Source: Amblyomma americanum (Eukaryota; Arthropoda; Arachnida; Ixodida; Ixodidae). Taken from it: a DNA stretch of 64,000 nucleotides. How positions within the stretch are numbered: position 1 is the first letter of the stretch; each line of letters starts with the position of its first letter. The stretch lies in assembly GCF_052857255.1 (NCBI RefSeq), contig NC_135505.1, positions 51,563,007-51,627,006 of the forward strand. The letters are read 5' to 3'. Under the pieces are notes generated by a model. It was not told the origin of the DNA, did no database searches, and saw only the letters and a program-made list of their open reading frames with translations. A program made the translations under genes and the position numbers. Positions 58,368 through 64,000 of the stretch are shown piece by piece.

Positions 58368-59309
58368 ATGGGTGATGATTTGATATGTTTGACATGTTCA
58401 ACAGAAATAGACAAGGATGAATCCTACCTGAAGTGTAATGAGTGCAATTATGTCTATCACTTGGGGAAATGCACTGGTATCGCCGAAGCTCAGTTTAACA
58501 GCATGAGGGAAACGACAAAAAAGGCATGGCGATGCCAGACGTGCCGAGTAGGGCGATCACGAGGTGCATCGAAGAAAGCTAGTTCCTCAGAGGCTGCAGA
58601 TGAGACTAACGAAATGTCCCACATTAGTCTAGCTCTTGTGGACATACAGGAAAAACTTGCAACCCTTCTGAGCCTGAAGAGCACCGTCGAAAACATCGAA
58701 CAAGCTGTGCAAATAATGTCTGACAAGTACGACCAGATTCTCGTGGACTCAGCACGTCATGAAACAGAAATCAAGGAAATTAAGGCTAGGGTTGAAAAAC
58801 TTCAACAGCAGGACACAGTGGGAGTGCAAACTATGCAAGAACAGCTAAATGACCTTGAATGGAGGAACCGTAAGCAAAACCTAGAGATTCACGGAGTCGC
58901 AGAGAGTGAACAGGAAAATCTGCTTGACAAAATCAACGCTCTCGCTGAGACAATTGATGTTCCAGAGTTAGCCAAGCATGAAGTTGTAGCCATTCACCGC
59001 CTTCCGGCAAAGCCCGGTAGGGTTCCTGGCATTATACTCCGCTTCGCCAGACAAGACACACGACAAGAATGGTTTGAGAAGAGGCGTGCCTTAAGCACCC
59101 ACTCATCGCAGGTTTACATACAAGAGAACTTGACAAAGCACTCACGGGAACTACTTTTTGAAGCGAAGAAATGGGCCAAAGAGCACGACTTCCAGTATGT
59201 GTGGCACAGAAATGCTAGGATTTTTCTACGGCGCAGAGACGGAGAGCGTGCATGGCGCATCCAGTCTTTGAACGAACTGAACAAAGTTGCAAGAAGTGGC
59301 CCTCGATAG
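58368..59309 (+). CDS. CR1-like ORF1 with PHD finger, coiled coil and RRM-like domain
   Basis: 313 codons, intact; nucleic-acid-binding ORF1 protein. The C4HC3 PHD-type finger at about residues 7-57 has ICLTC, LKCNEC, YHLGKC and WRCQTC. A coiled coil lies at about residues 85-165 (SDKYDQILVDSARHETEIKE), then the RRM-like start NDLEWRNRKQNLEIHGV, the conserved VVAIHRLPAKPGRVPGI and a basic C-terminus (YVWHRNARIFLRRRDG). An ATG at 58352 exists but its frame ends at once. ORF2 starts 42 nt after its stop, with stops between, so ORF2 probably depends on reinitiation. The host equivalents of PHD fingers read histone tails; whether this one does is unknown. Confidence 0.9.
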   Translation: MGDDLICLTCSTEIDKDESYLKCNECNYVYHLGKCTGIAEAQFNSMRETTKKAWRCQTCRVGRSRGASKKASSSEAADETNEMSHISLALVDIQEKLATLLSLKSTVENIEQAVQIMSDKYDQILVDSARHETEIKEIKARVEKLQQQDTVGVQTMQEQLNDLEWRNRKQNLEIHGVAESEQENLLDKINALAETIDVPELAKHEVVAIHRLPAKPGRVPGIILRFARQDTRQEWFEKRRALSTHSSQVYIQENLTKHSRELLFEAKKWAKEHDFQYVWHRNARIFLRRRDGERAWRIQSLNELNKVARSGPR

Positions 59310-59351
59310 TTCCACGTTAGTGCTTTTATTTTGTTTCCCTCAGATTCTGCC

Positions 59352-62204
59352 ATGGATACACAATATGTTTCTCTGAATAACTTTGACACTTCTGTAGGCA
59401 AAGACTTTCACTCGTCCTTTAAAATATTTCATGCTAACATGCAATCTGCTCGAAATAAAAGCACGCCACTTGAGGTTCTTCTCAGTCAAATTAAGACCCA
59501 GTTTATTATACTCATGTTGACAGAAACATGGTATCGGCACGAAGATGAGGCACTTTGTACGGCGGAATATCAGGCATGTAATCTCAACCGAAGTTACGGC
59601 AGAGGAGGCGGTGTTTCCATGCTGATAAGGAAGGACATAAAATACAAATTGCTGACAGCTTTCACGGAATCAACAACAGATTTTGAGGTATTGTCTTTAC
59701 GTTGCAACAAGATGGTTCTTGTTGTGGTATATAGACCCCCCGAAGGAAACTTGCCAGTTTTCTTCGATTTTCTTGAGTCCCTTTTCTCTTACGTTAATGA
59801 CTGCGAACTTGGCCTTGTTTGCGGGGGAGATTTCAACCTAAACATGCTTGAAACAACTTCAGGTCGTATCAAAGAATTTAAGCTGTTGCTTGAAGCACAA
59901 AATATAGGAAACACCATTTACCTTGCAACACGAATTACATCCAGCACATCAACACTGCTTGACTTATTCTTAACTAATTACACAGCCAATAAAACTAAAT
60001 CAGGTGTCCTTGTATGCGATCTCAGTGATCATCTTCCTATTTTTATATGTGTGAAGCCTCTAGAAAAGGGAAAAAAAGTAAATCGCGTAGTTACCTACCA
60101 GCAAATTTTACCAGCGCAATTAGACCAATTTCGGGATGAAATAAATAAGGAGGACTGGTCACACGTTCTAGAATCAGATGATCCTAATGTTTCCTTCTGC
60201 TTATTCACAGATAGGTTCAATGAGCTTTACAGAAAACATTTTCCTTTCCGAACTATTAGAGTGTCTAGGAAGATCAGGAAACCTTGGATAAACGATCACC
60301 TATGGTGTAAAATTAGAGTTAAGAATGACTTGTTCTATAGGTTTATACAGACCCGAGATATGGCTAAGCTGAAAGAATTTAAACAATATAGAAAATGTCT
60401 TAATAAAGAAATAAAGAAAGCTAAAAGTGCCTATTTTGAAAACTATTTTAATGCAATCAAGCATGACTGCAAGTCTACTTGGCGAAAACTCAATGATGTT
60501 CTTGGCCGTTCATCAATTTCGGGCTCGGTCAGCGAGCTAAAGATAAATGGCGCGACGGTATCTGGCCATGCCTTAGCGGATGCATTCAACGACCACTTTG
60601 CCAATTTACCTGTACCAGCATTACCTAATCATGATCATGCAAAGTCCCTCAATAAAGAATATCCTAGTAGTATTTTCCTGAATCCTGTTACCCCCAATGA
60701 AGTGTACTTAACAATGATGCAACTAAAAAATTCAACCAGTTGTGATGTCCATGACGTGAAAATCAAGCCCGTAAAGTATGTCCTCGATGTTATATCACCT
60801 ATCCTGTCATACATTTTTAATTTGTGCATAAGCTCTGGAGTCTTTCCTAATGACATGCAAATAGCAAAAGTACGAGCTATACACAAGAAAGGTGATCATA
60901 ACAATCTTAATAACTATCGCCCAGTTTCTATTCTTCCCGTGTTTTCTAAAGGGTTAGAAAAACTTATTCTAATACGCTTTGAAACGTTTTTTGAAAAAAT
61001 GAATAGCATAACTGATTCCCAGTACGGTTTTCGGAAATTTCGATCTACCCAACTTGCCTTGCTTGACCAGAAAGAATACATTTTAACCAATATAGATAGT
61101 AAAAGGTATGTAGTAGGCATATTTCTGGATTTTACCAAGGCATTTGACTACCTCAACCGAAATCTCCTCCTCGAAAAATTAAAAAATTACGGTGTTCGCG
61201 GGCTACCATTTGAGCTAATTAAATCATACCTCTCAAATCGCGTACAATATGTTGAGCTCAATGGTTATTCTTCAAGCGTGACTTGTACTAAATCAGGAGT
61301 CCCGCAAGGAAGTATCTTGGGGCCATTTTTATTTAATATATACTTAAATGACATTGTGAACGTGGATATGCAGACTAAGTTCGTCATCTATGCCGATGAC
61401 ACTAGCATTTTTTGTGCTTCCGATAAATGTACAGAATTGTTTAGCACTGCAAATTCCGTGTTAGCTAAAGTAAGTGATTGGGCAAAACACAATGGACTAA
61501 TAATTAATAGCCTGAAATCAAAAGCGATCGTTTTCCGCGCGAAATCAAGACTAGTTCCGTCTGAGTTAAGACTTAAGTTGAATGGTTCGGAGATAGATGT
61601 TGTCGACGAATTTAAAACACTAGGGGTTATTTTTACAGAAACGATGTCCTGGAACAAGCACACAGAATATATAGCCTCAAAAATCGCGAGTGTAGTTGGG
61701 ATTCTCCACAGAAACAAATATTTTCTTCCGAAAAATGTCATGATGCTTCTATACAACTCTCTTTTTCTGTCTTACTTAAATTACTGCATACTCGTGTGGG
61801 GAACGACCACAATGACCGGTATCCAGAAACTTAGCAGACTACAGAGTAAGGCAGTTAGAGTCATTACACACTCTGCCCATGATTCTAATGTACAGCCATT
61901 ATTCCACAAGCTGGGCCTATTACACATTAAAGAGATGTACAAGTACAACCTATGTCTCGCATTAATTCGAGAAAGGAGGCAAAATAGCACAATCCTAACA
62001 AAATTAGCACAACCAGCCGTTAAAAGTTCGTCAGGTCACTTCACAAGAAATCCAGAATACTGGAAAGTTGGCTCCTGCAGAACAAATTACGCTGCACAAA
62101 CCCTAAAACACCGCATTCCTTCGGTCTTAAACTCCTATTTGTCTGAAGATATAGACATTTTAGCGCTGAATTCTACGCAGCTTAAGAATATTTTTCTTCA
62201 ATAA
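59352..62204 (+). CDS. CR1-like ORF2: APE endonuclease and reverse transcriptase, intact
   Basis: 950 codons from ATG 59352, no internal stop. Endonuclease (about residues 20-235): IFHANMQSARN, LTETWY, GRGGGVSML, VVYRPPEGN, CGGDFNLN, LLDLFLTN, CDLSDHLPIF, so all catalytic positions are present. The linker has KIRKPWINDHLW. RT (about 465-790): KKGDHNNLNNYRPVSILPVF, SQYGFRKFRST, FLDFTKAFDYLN (motif A), KSGVPQGSILGPFLFNIYLN (motif B), FVIYADDTSIF (motif C), FKTLGVIF. No RNase H. The C-terminal part matches the decayed copy at 7200-7516. Length and completeness make this a candidate for an active or recently active copy. Confidence 0.93.
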   Translation: MDTQYVSLNNFDTSVGKDFHSSFKIFHANMQSARNKSTPLEVLLSQIKTQFIILMLTETWYRHEDEALCTAEYQACNLNRSYGRGGGVSMLIRKDIKYKLLTAFTESTTDFEVLSLRCNKMVLVVVYRPPEGNLPVFFDFLESLFSYVNDCELGLVCGGDFNLNMLETTSGRIKEFKLLLEAQNIGNTIYLATRITSSTSTLLDLFLTNYTANKTKSGVLVCDLSDHLPIFICVKPLEKGKKVNRVVTYQQILPAQLDQFRDEINKEDWSHVLESDDPNVSFCLFTDRFNELYRKHFPFRTIRVSRKIRKPWINDHLWCKIRVKNDLFYRFIQTRDMAKLKEFKQYRKCLNKEIKKAKSAYFENYFNAIKHDCKSTWRKLNDVLGRSSISGSVSELKINGATVSGHALADAFNDHFANLPVPALPNHDHAKSLNKEYPSSIFLNPVTPNEVYLTMMQLKNSTSCDVHDVKIKPVKYVLDVISPILSYIFNLCISSGVFPNDMQIAKVRAIHKKGDHNNLNNYRPVSILPVFSKGLEKLILIRFETFFEKMNSITDSQYGFRKFRSTQLALLDQKEYILTNIDSKRYVVGIFLDFTKAFDYLNRNLLLEKLKNYGVRGLPFELIKSYLSNRVQYVELNGYSSSVTCTKSGVPQGSILGPFLFNIYLNDIVNVDMQTKFVIYADDTSIFCASDKCTELFSTANSVLAKVSDWAKHNGLIINSLKSKAIVFRAKSRLVPSELRLKLNGSEIDVVDEFKTLGVIFTETMSWNKHTEYIASKIASVVGILHRNKYFLPKNVMMLLYNSLFLSYLNYCILVWGTTTMTGIQKLSRLQSKAVRVITHSAHDSNVQPLFHKLGLLHIKEMYKYNLCLALIRERRQNSTILTKLAQPAVKSSSGHFTRNPEYWKVGSCRTNYAAQTLKHRIPSVLNSYLSEDIDILALNSTQLKNIFLQ

Positions 62205-62607
62205 AACGCAAACTGTATGTAACCGCTATTAATATTGTATAATTCATAGAGATGTTCTGTTGTTAGTCGTGAAATCTGATGTATCACTTTTTCGGTAACC
62301 ATGTTCAAATTCCATGTTCAATTAACCATGTTCAATGTACCTTCCTGAGATTTTTTATTATTTTTTATTATTATTATTTTTTTCATGTTTTGTTGCCATG
62401 TATTGTTACAATAGGCATTTCTTCATTTAGTCATGTCAAAACGACTGTTCTTCTGACATCCTTTTGGCGTTAAATGTTTGTCAAGTGCCACCTGTCGTTT
62501 TCATATAGGGGGGCGGGGACCAGTCAAGCTGCGGTTGCAGCTTTTAGCCCCGTCTCCCTCCATCTTTTTTTTGATGGAAAATAAAGTTTATCTTATCTTA
62601 TCTTATA
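62205..62607 (+). other. CR1-like LINE 3' UTR with stem-loop and (TTATC)n tail
   Basis: GGGGCGGGGACCAGTCAAGCT and GCAGCTTTTAGCCCCGTCTC (62508-62556) form a stem-loop equivalent to that at 7616-7668. AATAAAG (62581) and three TTATC units follow, then the gypsy pol sequence resumes. Confidence 0.75.
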
Positions 62608-64000
62608 CCAGCTCCGGTACTCGGGGCATTGCCGAAGCGAATATGTCGCTGCTACTGTCTCGGCAAGTTTGCGTTGCTCGCGCCCTAGTCGACCTTGTTC
62701 ACGCGCGTACCACGCTCTTAGTGACCAACTTTAGTTGTGAACCCCAACATTTGACGAAAAACACGGTGATTGCCCATTTTGAAGAACTTGGCGAGCATGC
62801 CGGCCAATGTGCCTTATCAACAACGGCCCCCGAAATAGCTGAACAGGACACTGCTACAGCCATTAGGACCGACGTGAACCCTGACCTTCTGACCAATCAG
62901 AAACGCCGCGTGGAAAGCCTTATTGACTCTTTCCGCGACTGTTCTGCATCAACATCCAAGGTTCGCCAGACGCCAATAACTAAGCACCGTATTATTGTCG
63001 GCAGTGACCAGAGACCGCTATGTCAGCGTCCTTATCGTGTTTCGTCGAAGGAGCGCGATGCTATCCGCCGCCAAGTTGCCGAAATGCTCCACGACGACGT
63101 TATACAACCATCGACGAGCCCCTGGGCGTCACCTGTTGTTCTCGTCGCAAAGAAGGACGGCAGCCTACGGTTCTGTGCAGATTATAGACGTCTCAATAAC
63201 GTTACCAAAAAAGATGTCTATCCACTGCCGCGCATTGATGACTCATTAGACCGCCTCCGCCATGCTACCTACTTTTCGTCCCTCGACCTTCGTAGCGGTT
63301 ATTGGCAAATCGAGGTCGACGAACGTGACCGAGAAAAGACCGCCTTCGTTACTCCTGACGGACTGTACGAATTTAAGGTGCACCCTTTCGGCTTGTGTTC
63401 AGCCCCTGCGACGTTCCAACGTATGATGGACACCGTACTAACTAACCTGAAGTGGCAGTCCTGCCTTGTCTATCTCGACGACGTCGTGATTTTCTCCGAC
63501 ACGTTCGAGGAGCACCTGAAACGTTTGCGTGCCGTCTTCGAAGCAATTCGTTCTGCGGGTCTGTCTCTCAAGCCTGAAAAGTGCCACTTCGCATTTCGGG
63601 AGCTCAAGTTTCTTGGCCACATTGTGAGCGCTCAGTGCGTTAGCCCCGACCCAGAAAAGACCGCCGCCGTTGCTGCATTTCCCTAGCCAACAGATAAACG
63701 AAGCTTGCGGCGTTTCCTGGGGCTTTGCGCCTATTATCGGAGGTTCGTTCAAAACTTTTCCAAGCTCGCAGAGCCGCTGACTTGCCTGACAAAAGACTCC
63801 GAACCCTTTTTCTGGGGCCCAGATCAGGAAAAAGCTTTCATAGAGCTTAAGGCCCGCCTCCAATCTACGCCTAACCTTACCCACTTCGACGAGCAGGCCG
63901 ACACGAATCTGCACACAGATGCCAGCAATGTGGGCCTGGGTGCGCTGATTGTGCAGTGGCAAGACGGTGTGGAACGCGTGATCGCATACGCAAGTCGCAC
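62608..64000 (+). pseudogene. gypsy pol: reverse transcriptase and start of RNase H, partial
   Basis: Continuation of the pol frame after the LINE. A pre-RT region (GIAEANMSLLLSRQVCVARAL, LLVTNFSCEPQHL) leads to RT: MLHDDVIQPSTSPWASPVVL, RFCADYRRLNNVTKKDVYPL, FSSLDLRSGYWQIEV, EFKVHPFGLCSAPATF, CLVYLDDVVIFS (catalytic YLDD, about 63470), ELKFLGHIVS. One TAG at 63684-63686 interrupts FP-PTDK; the frame then stays open through LRRFLGLCAYYRRFVQN and the RNase H start (LHTDASNVGLGALI) to the window edge. The stop and the LINE insertion make it non-functional. Confidence 0.88.

Larger units (their letters stand above)
58352..62607 (+). mobile_element. CR1-like LINE with intact ORFs, copy C
   Basis: Insertion into gypsy pol. 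The 5' end coincides with the ORF1 start, so no 5' monomers are present: ATGGGTGATGGTTTGAT (58352) and ATGGGTGATGATTTGAT (58368) form a 16-bp tandem. ORF1 and ORF2 are both uninterrupted. The 3' end has a stem-loop, AATAAA and TTATC repeats. Same family as 3071-7794. Confidence 0.9.
56234..64000 (+). mobile_element. Ty3/gypsy retrotransposon, gag-PR-RT-RH, split by a CR1 LINE, right end off window
   Basis: LTR remnant, PBS, intact gag, protease, then a 4.25-kb LINE insertion (58352-62607), then RT and RNase H running off the right edge. The standard domain order and the motif set match the relic at 11.8-12.85 kb. Only one stop (63684-63686) is seen in the pol sequence shown, so it is young compared with the other LTR element. 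Confidence 0.85.

Overview
This window looks like a repeat-dense stretch of a chelicerate genome, most likely an ixodid (hard) tick. The pointers are several tRNA-derived SINE copies of the tick Ruka type, four broad groups of non-LTR retrotransposons (CR1-group with a PHD-finger ORF1, CR1-group with a 2A peptide, I-type with RNase H, RTE/BovB-type), two kinds of Ty3/gypsy LTR element, and foldback/MITE repeats. No bacterial-style operons, rRNA genes or CRISPR arrays were seen. The species assignment is inference; nothing here proves a genus.

Layout: 1-2482 (-) is a CR1-group LINE running off the left edge. Its ORF1 carries a canonical 2A ribosome-skipping motif, and a single in-frame UAG separates ORF1 from ORF2. 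3071-7794 (+) is a decayed CR1-like element with 227-bp 5' monomers, a PHD-finger ORF1, an APE/RT ORF2 and an ATT-repeat tail. 7.8-31 kb is mostly anonymous AT-rich sequence. It holds a minus-strand gypsy pol relic (11.8-12.85 kb), SINEs (14.4, 21.2 kb), foldback elements (11.2, 15.1, 18.8, 26.0, 29.2 kb) and a BovB-type relic (22.1 kb). The 26.0-kb foldback is a perfect 90-bp palindrome. 31160-31603 (-) is an acidic, exon-like reading frame with one internal TGA. 32.07-34.4 kb is a nest: an I-type LINE relic split by a solo LTR and by a SINE, each with a visible or near target duplication.

38135-46192 is an LTR retrotransposon whose domain order is gag-PR-IN-RT-RH, the unusual Gmr1-like order. 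It ends in an extra LTR in inverted orientation, and the whole 8-kb composite is flanked by the 5-bp duplication GACAC. A LINE fragment interrupts its gag. 46.3-49.3 kb is another decayed CR1/L2/Jockey-group LINE. 49766-50457 holds two internal exons and two alternative terminal exons in matching splice phase, the best candidate for a host gene here. 52.7-56.2 kb is an I-type LINE with RNase H and a GAA tail. 56.2 kb to the right edge is a gypsy element with intact gag and protease. Its pol is split by a CR1-like LINE (58.35-62.6 kb) whose two ORFs are both uninterrupted and carry all recognised catalytic motifs; this is the most recently active-looking element.

The elements therefore record layers of insertion: LINE in LTR element, LTR in LINE, SINE in LINE. 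The two PHD-type CR1 copies share a conserved 3' stem-loop, which suggests a common reverse-transcriptase recognition end. All boundaries and identities were judged by eye; no database search was run.
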